DNA of 48,489 nucleotides from Pseudomonas mandelii (GTDB lineage Bacteria; Pseudomonadota; Gammaproteobacteria; Pseudomonadales; Pseudomonadaceae): positions 1-48,489 of the forward strand of contig NZ_RCZA01000021.1 of assembly GCF_006438925.1 (NCBI RefSeq). The letters are read 5' to 3'. The number at the start of each line of letters is the position of its first letter. Within the stretch, counting starts at the first letter, position 1. Shown here one piece after another: positions 24,364 to 33,006 of this stretch. Below the pieces are notes generated by a model, which ran no database searches, was not told where the DNA came from, and saw only the letters and a program-made list of their open reading frames with translations. Position numbers and translations under genes: made by a program.

Positions 24364-25833
24364 ATGGTTCCCGTAATCGCCCTGGTGGGCCGACCGAACG
24401 TCGGCAAGTCCACCTTGTTCAACCGCCTGACCAGGACTCGCGACGCCATCGTTGGCGACTTGTCCGGTCTGACCCGTGATCGCCAATACGGTGAGGCCAA
24501 GTGGCAAGGGCGTTCCTACATTCTGGTCGACACCGGCGGTATCTCCGGTGACGAGCACGGTATGGACGAAAAAATGGCCGAGCAGTCGCTGCTGGCCATT
24601 GAAGAAGCGGATGTCGTTCTGTTCCTGGTAGATGCCAAGGCCGGTTTCACCGCCGCCGACCAGATGATCGCCGAGCATTTGCGCAAACGTAACAAGCGTT
24701 CTTACGTGGTTGCCAACAAGGTCGACAACATCGACCCTGAAATGGCCCGCGCCGAATTCGCCCCGTTGGGCATGGGCCACGCGATCCCGATCGCCGGTGC
24801 TCATGGTCGTGGCATCACCCAGATGCTGGAAATCGCCCTGAGCGACTTCCCGAAAGACGATGACGAGCTGGAAGAAGGCGAGGAAGAGATCGTTGCCGAA
24901 GGTGAGGAAGCCAAACGCATTCCTGGCCCTAGCGAAAAAGACGGGATCAAGATCGCGATCATCGGCCGCCCGAACGTCGGCAAGTCGACCCTGGTCAACC
25001 GGATGCTCGGTGAAGACCGGGTCATCGTCTATGACGAGCCCGGCACCACCCGCGACAGTATCTACATCCCGTTCGAGCGTAACGACGAGAAGTACACGCT
25101 GATCGACACCGCCGGTGTGCGCAAGCGCGGCAAGATCCATGAAGAAGTCGAAAAATTCTCCGTGGTCAAGACCCTGCAGGCGATCAAAGACGCCAACGTG
25201 GTGATCTTTGTGATGGACGCCCGCGAAGGCGTGGTCGATCACGATCTCAACCTGCTGGGCTTCGCCATTGAGTCGGGTCGTGCGCTGGTGATCGCGATCA
25301 ACAAGTGGGACGGCATGACGCCGAGCGAGCGCGACTTCGTGAAGGTCGAGCTGCAACGTCGACTGTTCTTCGTTGATTACGCCGACATTCACTTCATCTC
25401 GGCCCTGCACGGCACGGGCGTGGGCAACCTCTACGCCTCCGTACAGAACTCGTTCAAGTCTGCGGTCACCCGCTGGCCAACCAACCGCCTGACCACGATT
25501 CTGGAAGATGCGGTCGGTGAGCACGCGCCGCCGATGGTCAACAACCGCCGGATCAAGCTGCGTTATGCCCACTTGGGTGGCGCGAACCCGCCGATCATCG
25601 TGATTCACGGTAACCAGATCGAGAAAGTGCCAAAGTCTTACGTGCGCTATCTGGAAAACACTTACCGTCGTGTCTTGAAGCTGGTCGGTACTCCGATCCG
25701 CATCGAGTTCAAGGGCGGCGAGAACCCGTACGAAGGCAACAAGAATTCGCTCACCGACCGTCAGGTCAACAAGAAGCGTCGGATGATGTCGCACCACAAG
25801 AAAGCCGACAAGAAGCGCCGCGACAAGCGCTGA
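24364..25833 (+). CDS. der: Ribosome biogenesis GTPase Der (EngA)
   Basis: Der has two tandem GTPase domains and is needed for 50S subunit maturation. The 489-aa product shows GRPNVGKSTLFNR near residue 8 and GRPNVGKSTLVNR near residue 200, separated by a very acidic linker (DDDELEEGEEE), then a KH-like C-terminal domain and a basic tail. A GTG at 24352 is in frame, but the ATG at 24364 with GGAG upstream gives the family start MVPVIALVGRPN. A terminator follows the stop. Confidence 0.97.
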   Translation: MVPVIALVGRPNVGKSTLFNRLTRTRDAIVGDLSGLTRDRQYGEAKWQGRSYILVDTGGISGDEHGMDEKMAEQSLLAIEEADVVLFLVDAKAGFTAADQMIAEHLRKRNKRSYVVANKVDNIDPEMARAEFAPLGMGHAIPIAGAHGRGITQMLEIALSDFPKDDDELEEGEEEIVAEGEEAKRIPGPSEKDGIKIAIIGRPNVGKSTLVNRMLGEDRVIVYDEPGTTRDSIYIPFERNDEKYTLIDTAGVRKRGKIHEEVEKFSVVKTLQAIKDANVVIFVMDAREGVVDHDLNLLGFAIESGRALVIAINKWDGMTPSERDFVKVELQRRLFFVDYADIHFISALHGTGVGNLYASVQNSFKSAVTRWPTNRLTTILEDAVGEHAPPMVNNRRIKLRYAHLGGANPPIIVIHGNQIEKVPKSYVRYLENTYRRVLKLVGTPIRIEFKGGENPYEGNKNSLTDRQVNKKRRMMSHHKKADKKRRDKR

Positions 25834-25859
25834 TTCAGGTTTTTCCCGTGGAATGAAGA

Positions 25860-25881
25860 GGGCGCCAATGGCGCCCTTTTT
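25860..25881 (+). terminator. Terminator after der
   Basis: GGGCGCC and GGCGCCC form a 7-bp stem on an AAT loop, followed by five T residues. Confidence 0.9.
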
Positions 25882-25956
25882 CATGCCTGTCGTTTGGGCT
25901 ATTCTCGGGCTCTCCCGCGCCGCCGTTAGAGCCGGGTGTAGAGCAGGGAATCACCG

Positions 25957-27105
25957 ATGATCACCAGTAAGCTGCCGAATGTCGGCATCACTATCTTCAC
26001 TCAGATGTCTCAGCTCGCGGCGCAAACCGGGGCGCTGAACCTGTCCCAGGGCTTTCCCGACTTCGATGCCCCGCAGGCCCTGTGCGATGCGGTCGGTCGG
26101 CATATCGCCAATGGCCATAACCAGTATTCGCCGATGACCGGCCTTCCGGCATTGCGTCAGCAGATTGCGGCGAAGATCGCCCGCAGCTACGGCGTCAAAG
26201 TGGATGTCGACCATGAAGTGACCGTCACCCCCGGCGCAACCCAGGCGATCTTCTGCGCCATTCAGGCGGTTATCCGAAGCGGCGACGAAGTGATCGTGTT
26301 CGATCCGGCCTACGACAGTTATGAGCCCTCGGTTGAGCTGGCCGGTGGTCGTTGCGTTCACGTGCAGTTGGGCCTGAATGACTTCGCCATCGACTTTCAG
26401 AAGCTGGGTGAAGCCATTACACCGCGCACGCGGATGATCATCCTCAACTCTCCACATAACCCCAGCGGCGCGCTGATCAGTCGTGCCGAGCTGGATCAGC
26501 TGGCGGCGTTGATTCGCGACCGCGACATCTATGTCATCAGTGATGAAGTCTACGAACACCTGGTGTTCGATGGCGTGCCCCACGTCAGCGTGCTGAATCA
26601 CGAAGAGCTGTATCAGCGGGCTTTCGTGGTCAGCTCCTTTGGCAAGACCTATCACGTCACTGGCTGGAAAACCGGCTACGTAGTCGCACCGCCGGCCCTC
26701 ACAGCGGAGCTGCGCAAGGTTCACCAATACGTCAGTTTCTGCGGTGTAACGCCGCTGCAATATGCCTTGGCCGACTACATGGCCGAGCACCCTGAACACG
26801 TTGAAGAATTGCCGGCTTTCTATCAGGCCAAGCGCGATCTGTTCTGCGATCTGCTAACGCCGTCGCGCTTCAGTTTCACCCGAGTGACCGGCACGTATTT
26901 CCAATTGGTCGATTACTCGCAGATCCGCCCGGACCTCAATGATGTCGAGATGGCGTTGTGGATGACCCGCGAACATGGCGTGGCGAGCATCCCGATCTCG
27001 GTGTTCTACCAGAAACCGCCCGAAGGCCAGCGCCTGGTGCGCCTGTGCTTCGCCAAACGCGAGGAGACCCTGCGTGAAGCAGCGGCAAAACTATGCGTGA
27101 TCTGA
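25957..27105 (+). CDS. PLP-dependent aminotransferase, methionine/glutamine-type (YbdL-like)
   Basis: The 382-aa product is a class I/II fold-type I aminotransferase. It has the PLP lysine Lys230 in SSFGKTYHVTGWKTGY, the ILNSPHNPSG block at about 162-171 and the SDEVYEHL block at 195-202. It resembles the methionine aminotransferase YbdL and eukaryotic glutamine transaminase K. Its stop overlaps the start of an omega-amidase-like gene by 13 nt, which supports a glutamine transaminase/omega-amidase or methionine-salvage role. The exact amino donor is inference. Confidence 0.87.
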   Translation: MITSKLPNVGITIFTQMSQLAAQTGALNLSQGFPDFDAPQALCDAVGRHIANGHNQYSPMTGLPALRQQIAAKIARSYGVKVDVDHEVTVTPGATQAIFCAIQAVIRSGDEVIVFDPAYDSYEPSVELAGGRCVHVQLGLNDFAIDFQKLGEAITPRTRMIILNSPHNPSGALISRAELDQLAALIRDRDIYVISDEVYEHLVFDGVPHVSVLNHEELYQRAFVVSSFGKTYHVTGWKTGYVVAPPALTAELRKVHQYVSFCGVTPLQYALADYMAEHPEHVEELPAFYQAKRDLFCDLLTPSRFSFTRVTGTYFQLVDYSQIRPDLNDVEMALWMTREHGVASIPISVFYQKPPEGQRLVRLCFAKREETLREAAAKLCVI

Positions 27106-27884
27106 GTGCACTGCCCAATCTGAACATTGCGCTGATCCAGACCACCCTGGCCTGGCACGATCGTCAGGCCAATCTGGAGCATTTCGAGCCGTTGCTGGAA
27201 CAGGCTCGTGGCGCTGACCTGATCATCCTGCCGGAGATGTTCACCACCGGTTTCTCGATGGAGTCCGAGACCCTCGCCGAGTCGGAAAACGGTCCCACCC
27301 GCAAATGGCTGCGGGTTCAGGCGGCGAAACTGGATGCGGTGATCACCGGCAGCATCATCGTCCAGGTGGCTGACGGCAGCCATCGCAATCGCCTGTTGTG
27401 GGCGCGGCCGGACGGGGAGGTGTGGCACTACGACAAGCGCCATCTGTTCCGCATGGCCGGAGAGCACAACCACTTCACCCCCGGTGAGCGTCAGGTGCAG
27501 TTCGAACTCAAGGGGTGGCGAGTGCGGCCGCTGATTTGCTACGACCTGCGCTTCCCGGTCTGGAGCCGCGATGCTCAGGACACCGATTTGCTGCTGTACA
27601 CCGCCAACTGGCCGGGGGCACGGCGTCAGCACTGGAACCGTTTACTGCCAGCGCGGGCGATCGAGAACCTGTGTTATGTGGCGGCGGTGAATCGCGTTGG
27701 TACTGACGGCAAAGGGTTTGCGTATACCGGTGATAGCCAGGTGCTGGATTTTCAGGGGGAGACATTGCTCAGTGCTGGCGAAGCGGATGGCGTGTTTAAG
27801 GTCGTTCTGAATGCTGCGGACCTGCAAGCCTATCGCACGCGATTCCCGGCCAATCTGGATGCCGATACGTTCGAGTTCACCTGA
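27093..27884 (+). CDS. Carbon-nitrogen hydrolase, omega-amidase-like (YafV/Nit2 type)
   Basis: The 263-aa nitrilase-superfamily protein has the catalytic triad Glu48 (ILPEMFTTGFS), Lys115 (YDKRHLF) and Cys149 (LICYDLRFPVW). The family includes omega-amidases that hydrolyse 2-oxoglutaramate and 2-oxosuccinamate, the products of glutamine and asparagine transaminases. It overlaps the upstream aminotransferase gene by 13 nt, so the two are probably co-translated. Omega-amidase activity is inferred from the family and pairing. Confidence 0.88.
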   Translation: MRDLSALPNLNIALIQTTLAWHDRQANLEHFEPLLEQARGADLIILPEMFTTGFSMESETLAESENGPTRKWLRVQAAKLDAVITGSIIVQVADGSHRNRLLWARPDGEVWHYDKRHLFRMAGEHNHFTPGERQVQFELKGWRVRPLICYDLRFPVWSRDAQDTDLLLYTANWPGARRQHWNRLLPARAIENLCYVAAVNRVGTDGKGFAYTGDSQVLDFQGETLLSAGEADGVFKVVLNAADLQAYRTRFPANLDADTFEFT

Positions 27885-27908
27885 GACTTTCGCTGTCTGC
27901 CCCGCCCC

Positions 27909-28002
27909 CTTCGCTAGCAGGCTCGCTCCCACATTTGATCATTGTGAACACAGATTTTGTGTGCACCAACAATCCACTTTGGGAGCGAGCCTGCTCGCGA
28001 AG
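27909..28002. repeat. Inverted pair of REP elements, one arm mutated
   Basis: Arm 27909-27933 and the arm ending at 28002 are REP copies in inverted orientation. The left copy reads CGCTAGC where the family has CGCGAGC, and the right has TTTGGGAG in place of TGTGGGAG. The spacing (about 45 bp) is larger than in other pairs here. Confidence 0.85.
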
Positions 28003-28039
28003 AGGCCATCACAGGCAGCACAAAAACAGCAGGCAAACA

Positions 28040-28073
28040 AAAAGGCCCCGAGGTTCACACCCCGGGGCCTTTT
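28040..28073. terminator. Bidirectional terminator, mainly for leuA
   Basis: A 15-bp stem with one A-C mismatch (AAAAGGCCCCG and CGGGGCCTTTT as outer arms) and a 4-nt loop. The A-run and T-run allow action on both strands. It lies between the convergent omega-amidase and leuA genes. Confidence 0.88.
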
Positions 28074-28089
28074 GCATTTCAGCGAAGGC

Positions 28090-29769
28090 TTACGCAGCTT
28101 TCGCTTCCGGCTGGCTCAGCGAGCGGTTAAGCGCGCTGAACAAGGCCTTGAAGCTGGCGGTGGTGATGTTTTCATCGATACCGACGCCATGCACCGCACG
28201 TTCACCGTTCACACGCAGCTCGATGTAGGCCGCCGCCTTGGCGTTGGTGCCCGAACCGATGGCGTGTTCGTTGTAGTCCATGATCTCGACCGGAATCGGC
28301 AGACCAGCCACGAGCGCTTCCAGGGCACCGTTGCCCTTGCCACGCCAGTGCAGGTTGGTTTCACCCTGACCTTTACCAGAGACTTCCACTTCGACGGCGC
28401 TGTGACCGTTTTCTTCCTGCAGGCGATGGCTGACCAGCGCGTACGGGGTGTTGGCCTGCAAGTATTCGCTGTGCAGCAGCGCGTGGATCTGCTGAGCCGT
28501 CATCTCGAGGCCCAGACGGTCGGTTTCACGCTGCACAACCTGGCTGAACTCGATCTGCATGCGACGCGGCAAGCTGATGCCGTATTCCTGTTCCAGCAGG
28601 TAAGCGATACCGCCCTTGCCCGACTGGCTGTTGACGCGGATCACCGCCTCGTAGCTGCGGCCGATGTCGGCCGGGTCGATCGGCAAGTACGGCACTTCCC
28701 ACAGGGCGTCCGGTTTCTGCTGGGCGAAGCCCTTGCGGATGGCGTCCTGGTGGGAGCCGGAGAACGCGGTGTGAACCAGGTCGCCGACGTACGGGTGGCG
28801 TGGGTGCACCTGGATCTGGTTGCATTCTTCGACGACTTTGCGCACGCCGTCGATGTCGGAGAAGTCCAGCTCAGGGTGAATGCCCTGGGTGTAGAGGTTC
28901 AGCGCCACGGTCACGAGGTCGACGTTACCGGTACGTTCGCCGTTACCGAACAGGCAGCCTTCGACACGGTCGGCGCCGGCCATCAGGCCCAGTTCGGTAG
29001 CCGCAACGCCAGTGCCACGGTCGTTGTGGGTGTGCAGGCTGATGATCACGCTGTCACGACGGTTGATGTGACGGCCGAACCATTCGATCTGGTCGGCATA
29101 GATGTTCGGGGTCGCGCATTCGACGGTGGCTGGCAGGTTGAGGATCACCTTGTGCTCAGGCGTCGGGTTCCAGACTTCGATGACTGCGTCGCAGACTTCT
29201 TTGGCGAACTCGAGTTCGGTGGCGCTGAAGGTTTCTGGCGAGTATTCGAAGGTCCACTCGGTGTTTGGCTGCTGGGCGGCATATTTGACGAACAGCTTGG
29301 CCGCGTTCACGGCGATGGCCTTGACCCCTTCCTTGTCCTGGTTGAAGACAATGCGACGGAAGGAAGGGGAGGTGGCGTTGTACAGGTGAACGATGGCTTT
29401 CTTCGCCCCGCGCAGGGATTCGAAGGTGCGCTCGATCAAATCTTCACGGCCCTGGGTCAACACCTGAATGGTGGTGTCGTCCGGGATGTGGTTGCCTTCG
29501 ATCAGGGTGCGCACGAAGTCGAAGTCGGTTTGCGAAGCCGCCGGGAACGACGCTTCGATTTCTTTCACGCCGACCGACACCAGGGTTTTCCAGAAACGCA
29601 GCTTCTTGACCGCGTCCATTGGCTCGATCAGCGACTGGTTACCATCACGAAGGTCGGAGCTGCACCAGATCGGCGCGGCGGTAATGGTCTTCGACGGCCA
29701 GGTGCGGTCCGGGATGTCGATGGTCGGGAACGCGCGGTATTTCGAAGACGGGTCTTTGAGCATGCTCAT
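28090..29769 (-). CDS. leuA: 2-isopropylmalate synthase LeuA
   Basis: LeuA condenses acetyl-CoA with 2-oxoisovalerate, the first committed step of leucine synthesis. The 559-aa product has the HMGL-like TIM barrel with the SDLRDGNQSLIEP metal/substrate motif near residue 40, the HTHNDRGTG motif, and the C-terminal leucine-responsive LeuA dimer domain (about 430-559, with HGVGIDENIT near the end). It is the longer form of the enzyme. AAGGA lies 7 nt upstream of the ATG. A short leader ORF with several Leu codons precedes it. Confidence 0.96.
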   Translation of the reverse strand: MSMLKDPSSKYRAFPTIDIPDRTWPSKTITAAPIWCSSDLRDGNQSLIEPMDAVKKLRFWKTLVSVGVKEIEASFPAASQTDFDFVRTLIEGNHIPDDTTIQVLTQGREDLIERTFESLRGAKKAIVHLYNATSPSFRRIVFNQDKEGVKAIAVNAAKLFVKYAAQQPNTEWTFEYSPETFSATELEFAKEVCDAVIEVWNPTPEHKVILNLPATVECATPNIYADQIEWFGRHINRRDSVIISLHTHNDRGTGVAATELGLMAGADRVEGCLFGNGERTGNVDLVTVALNLYTQGIHPELDFSDIDGVRKVVEECNQIQVHPRHPYVGDLVHTAFSGSHQDAIRKGFAQQKPDALWEVPYLPIDPADIGRSYEAVIRVNSQSGKGGIAYLLEQEYGISLPRRMQIEFSQVVQRETDRLGLEMTAQQIHALLHSEYLQANTPYALVSHRLQEENGHSAVEVEVSGKGQGETNLHWRGKGNGALEALVAGLPIPVEIMDYNEHAIGSGTNAKAAAYIELRVNGERAVHGVGIDENITTASFKALFSALNRSLSQPEAKAA

Positions 29770-29859
29770 CGGGAAATCCTTATTGTGTGGGCCGAAAAAA
29801 GGCGGCCTGCCGGTGGATCAAATGTTCTGGGGATAAAGCGTAGGACGAGGCACCGCGAT

Positions 29860-29937
29860 TCAGCCTGGCAGTCGTGCACTGACAAGGCACAGGCTGCGGT
29901 GCTGGCGAAGCTGAATGAGGGTGTGAGAGGTTTTCAT
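29860..29937 (-). CDS. Candidate leader peptide upstream of leuA
   Basis: A 25-codon frame begins ATG at 29937 and ends TGA at 29860-29862, 90 bp before leuA on the same strand. It encodes MKTSHTLIQLRQHRSLCLVS and a short tail. Five of 25 residues are Leu. GAAGG and AGGG lie just upstream. The mRNA around it can pair: GCACCGC (inside the ORF) with GCGGTGC just past its stop, next to AGCCTG with CAGGCT. This fits a leucine-sensing leader, but Leu codons are not contiguous and I see no clean terminator, so it is a candidate only. Confidence 0.5.
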   Translation of the reverse strand: MKTSHTLIQLRQHRSLCLVSARLPG

Positions 29938-30168
29938 GCCTTCAACCCTAACCGCGAGGGTGAAGGATGGCAAGCGGTCGAAAAAAATTGAGAGGAATCC
30001 TCGAAAAGTCGTAGTTATCGAGATTTTATTGCGGTGAACGGCAGTGATTGTTTTTATGTTTGCGCGAGGTTTGAGCGATGCGCAATTGAAGGCTTTCGGG
30101 TGATGGGGCGTGTCAGCGCGGCTATTCTTAAAGCCTCACCAAGGACTACTGGCAGGCAGGAGTCGACA

Positions 30169-30525
30169 ATGAACGAGTCGGATTGGAAGCTTTATAGTGA
30201 GCTGCGTCCGTTGGCCCATGAGCGGTTATGCATCCGGATCATGGAAGAGGTCGAGCGCATAGTGCTGGATAAAAGCATTGCGCCTTACGAGCGTATTGAA
30301 GCCAGTGAGGAAAGGCTGAAGGCCGGTCAACAGGAGCTGTATTGGGCGTTTGGCGTGTTCGGACACTCACGCAATGAGGCGCCTGCTCACTTGCTGGGGC
30401 TGTGTACTCATGAGTTGATCAGCGCTGAAGAGTTGGCCGGTTTTTCGGAGGAGACTCAGGCGTGGGTCAAAGAGTGTCTGGCGCACAGGGAAATTCATGG
30501 GATTGAAGATCTTGAGGCTGAATAG
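30169..30525 (+). CDS. Conserved hypothetical protein, helical
   Basis: The 118-aa product (MNESDWKLYSELRPLAHERL onward) has no motif I can name. It looks mostly alpha-helical, acidic, with no signal peptide or membrane segment, and contains a single ELYWAFGVFGHSRNEAPAHLLG block that looks like the conserved core. The frame is open upstream to about 30034, but the ATG at 30169 has AGGAG 8 nt before it. It is divergent from leuA with a 231-bp gap after the leader ORF. A similar small gene stands next to leuA in other pseudomonads, as far as I recall. Confidence 0.75.
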   Translation: MNESDWKLYSELRPLAHERLCIRIMEEVERIVLDKSIAPYERIEASEERLKAGQQELYWAFGVFGHSRNEAPAHLLGLCTHELISAEELAGFSEETQAWVKECLAHREIHGIEDLEAE

Positions 30526-30542
30526 CGGTGCCAGTGAGGCCG

Positions 30543-30622
30543 CCTTCGCGAGCAGGCTCGCTCCCACATTGGATCATCGGCGCGACAGAGATCAAATGTG
30601 GGAGCGAGCCTGCTCGCGAAGG
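30543..30622. repeat. Inverted pair of REP elements, 28-bp perfect arms
   Basis: Arms 30543-30570 and 30595-30622 are perfect reverse complements separated by 24 bp. It lies between the convergent hypothetical gene and the M23 peptidase gene, and may serve as their shared transcript end. Confidence 0.93.
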
Positions 30623-30644
30623 GGCCATAGGCGTCAAAAACTAT

Positions 30645-31466
30645 CTAAGGCTGAAATGCACCTATAAAGATGGCCGGATCAACCCGCGCATCATTCAGGC
30701 TGACATTCCAATGCATATGCGGCCCGGTCGCGCGCCCGGTCGAGCCGACTTTGCCGACCACTCCACCACGGGCCAATTGCTGGCCCACCTTCACGTCGAT
30801 TTTCGACATGTGGCAAAACATGCTGATAAACCCCTGCCCATGGTCGACAAACACCGTGTTGCCGTTGAAGAAGTAGTTGCCGATCAGGATTACCTTGCCG
30901 GCAGCCGGGGTTTTGATCGGCGTGCCAGCAGGCACGGCGAAGTCCAGGCCGGCGTGAGGATTACGCTCTTCACCATTGAAGAAGCGGCGCACGCCGAACT
31001 TGCTCGACAGCGGGCCGTTGACCGGTTTGTCCAGCAACAGGTTACTCGGGGTGTTCGGGCTGAAGCTGCGATAAGCCTGGATCTGTTCGGCCAACTCGCC
31101 TTCGATGCGCTTGAGATTCTCCGGGTTCGGATTGACCTGCTGCGTGTTCTTCAACGTGATGTGCTGTTCCGGGTATTTCTTGTTGCCGACCGTGAAGCTC
31201 AGATTCCGCCCGTCACTGCTGACCTGCTGCGTGCCCGGTTTCACCGTCAGCGGCACACCTACAATCGCCAACCAGTTGTTCTGTTCCTTGACCACCAGCA
31301 CAGGCTTGCCTTGATATCTGGCCTTCGGCGCCTGGGCAGAGGCACCCAGATCCACCACGGCCACGCCGCCCGGCACCGGTTTGTTCAACAGGCGGGTGAT
31401 GTAACTGTCGGCGTGGGCATTGAAAGTCAGGCACAGCAACAGCAGCGGAGCTAAAAAACGCGGCAT
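30645..31466 (-). CDS. M23 family metallopeptidase (periplasmic)
   Basis: The 273-aa product has a signal peptide (cleavage after AHA, about residue 19), an N-terminal beta domain (about 25-110), and a C-terminal LytM/M23 domain. The zinc-site residues His171 and Asp175 (NPHAGLDFAV) and His252 (GPHMHWNV), with His219 in FCHM, are all present, so it is predicted to be an active peptidoglycan endopeptidase. It follows xseA by 3 nt on the same strand, so the two probably share a transcript. Substrate cross-link type is unknown. Confidence 0.92.
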   Translation of the reverse strand: MPRFLAPLLLLCLTFNAHADSYITRLLNKPVPGGVAVVDLGASAQAPKARYQGKPVLVVKEQNNWLAIVGVPLTVKPGTQQVSSDGRNLSFTVGNKKYPEQHITLKNTQQVNPNPENLKRIEGELAEQIQAYRSFSPNTPSNLLLDKPVNGPLSSKFGVRRFFNGEERNPHAGLDFAVPAGTPIKTPAAGKVILIGNYFFNGNTVFVDHGQGFISMFCHMSKIDVKVGQQLARGGVVGKVGSTGRATGPHMHWNVSLNDARVDPAIFIGAFQP

Positions 31467-31469
31467 GGA

Positions 31470-32849
31470 TCAATCCAGTAAAGAAAGGGTGACAGGCGTC
31501 AGGTGATTGTCTTCGACCCGCACTTGCAGCTCGCCTTCGCCAAGTCTGGCTTTCAGGCGCTGACCGTTGTGGGTTTGCGCGGCGTTGCGGATCGCGTTGC
31601 CGCGTTCGTCCAGCAAAATGCTGTAGCCACGGCCAAGGGTCGCCAAAGGGCTGACCACATGCAGCGTCTGCATCTGGCTTTGCAGTTGCAGGCGACGGGA
31701 TTTGAGCCCTTCGCGCATGGCACGGGGCAGGCGTTCGGCGAGGCTGTCGAGGCGCTGGCGAAGCATCGCCAGTTGCCGCCCGGGATGTTGCCCGGCGAGA
31801 CGGGTTTCCAGGCGGATCAACCGTTCGCGGCGGGTGTTGAGGCTGCGTTCGAACGCGCGGCGCATGCGCATGTCCAGATCGTCCAGGCGCTGCGCTTGCT
31901 GGCGCAGACGTTCGCCGGGATGGCGCAGGCGGCGGGACATGCCTTCCAGGCGTAGTCGATCACGCATCAAACGGTCGCGAATACGCATCACCAGCCGTCG
32001 ATGCAGGCTTTCGACGCGACGGACCAGGTCACTGGAATCCGGCGCGAGCAGTTCGGCGGCGGCGGACGGCGTCGGGGCGCGTACGTCGGCCACGAAGTCA
32101 CTGATCGACACGTCGGTTTCATGGCCGACGGCGCTGACAATCGGCGTCACGCAGGCATCCACGGCGCGGGCTACGGCTTCTTCGTTGAAGCACCAAAGGT
32201 CTTCCAGCGAGCCGCCGCCACGGGCCAGGATCAACGCGTCGAAACCACGGGCGTCCGCCAGTTTCAATGCGCGGACAATCTGCGCAGTGGCTTCGCGACC
32301 TTGCACGGCTGTGGGAATCAACGTCAGTTGGATCTGCGGCGCGCGGCGGCGGAATACGCTGATGATGTCGCGAATCACCGCGCCGGTGGGCGAGCTGATG
32401 ATGCCGATGCGTTGCGGATGCGCGGGCAGCGGCACTTTGCGCTCGGCGCTGAACAGGCCTTCGGCGCTGAGTTTTTCCTTCAGCGCATCGAAGGCCAGAC
32501 GCAGCGCACCGTCACCGGCCGGTTCCACGGTATCGAGGATCAGCTGATAGTCGCCACGGCCTTCGAACAGCGAAACCTTGCCGCGCACTTTGACCGCCAA
32601 GCCATCCTTCAGCGCCTGACGAACCCGCGCGGCGTTCTGCCGGAACAGTGCGCAACGGACCTGGGCGCCGCTGTCCTTGAGGGTGAAATACACGTGGCCG
32701 GACGCCGGACGGGCGAGGTTGGAGATTTCGCCTTCGACCCAGATGTTGCTGAACACGTCTTCGAGCAACACCCGCGCGCGGCCGTTGAGCTGGCTGACAG
32801 TCAGGACTTCACGGTCCAGGCCGAGTCTTGCAAAGGGATCTTTAATCAT
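31470..32849 (-). CDS. xseA: Exodeoxyribonuclease VII large subunit XseA
   Basis: XseA is the catalytic subunit of exonuclease VII, which degrades single-stranded DNA from both ends. The 459-aa product has an N-terminal OB fold (LTVSQLNGRARVLLEDVF onward), the catalytic domain with ARGGGSLEDLWCFN and AVGHETDVSISDFVADVRAPTPS, and a long coiled coil that holds XseB. The frame is open upstream to 33077, but the ATG at 32849 gives the family start MIKDPFARLGL; an ATG three codons earlier (32858) is also possible. xseB is not adjacent, as is usual in pseudomonads. Confidence 0.94.
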   Translation of the reverse strand: MIKDPFARLGLDREVLTVSQLNGRARVLLEDVFSNIWVEGEISNLARPASGHVYFTLKDSGAQVRCALFRQNAARVRQALKDGLAVKVRGKVSLFEGRGDYQLILDTVEPAGDGALRLAFDALKEKLSAEGLFSAERKVPLPAHPQRIGIISSPTGAVIRDIISVFRRRAPQIQLTLIPTAVQGREATAQIVRALKLADARGFDALILARGGGSLEDLWCFNEEAVARAVDACVTPIVSAVGHETDVSISDFVADVRAPTPSAAAELLAPDSSDLVRRVESLHRRLVMRIRDRLMRDRLRLEGMSRRLRHPGERLRQQAQRLDDLDMRMRRAFERSLNTRRERLIRLETRLAGQHPGRQLAMLRQRLDSLAERLPRAMREGLKSRRLQLQSQMQTLHVVSPLATLGRGYSILLDERGNAIRNAAQTHNGQRLKARLGEGELQVRVEDNHLTPVTLSLLD

Positions 32850-32897
32850 GGGGCGCATGATAAAGGCAATGCGTTCCACCTGACACCCCGCACACTT

Positions 32898-32974
32898 GTA
32901 GGAGCTGCCGAAGGCTGCGATCTTTTGACCTTGATTTTTAAGATCAAAAGATCGCAGCCTGCGGCAGCTCCTAC
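32898..32974. repeat. Inverted repeat of the GTAGGAGCTGCCG type
   Basis: GTAGGAGCTGCCGAAGGCTG and onward is inverted at 32944-32974 with one mismatch. It stands between the divergent xseA and TSUP genes. This is the second REP-like family common in the P. fluorescens group; here the stem extends through GATCTTTTG on both sides. Confidence 0.88.
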
Positions 32975-33006
32975 GGTGATCAACGGTAATCAGGGAAGAC
33001 GTGCAG

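Noticed and set aside
27811..29991. 726-codon plus-strand open frame over leuA
   Set aside because: It is antisense to leuA, whose full domain set is clear. Long antisense frames are common in GC-rich Pseudomonas genes, and the translated sequence matches no family.
30528..31454. 308-codon plus-strand frame covering a REP pair and the M23 gene
   Set aside because: It begins inside a REP element and runs antisense to a protein with signal peptide and full zinc site.
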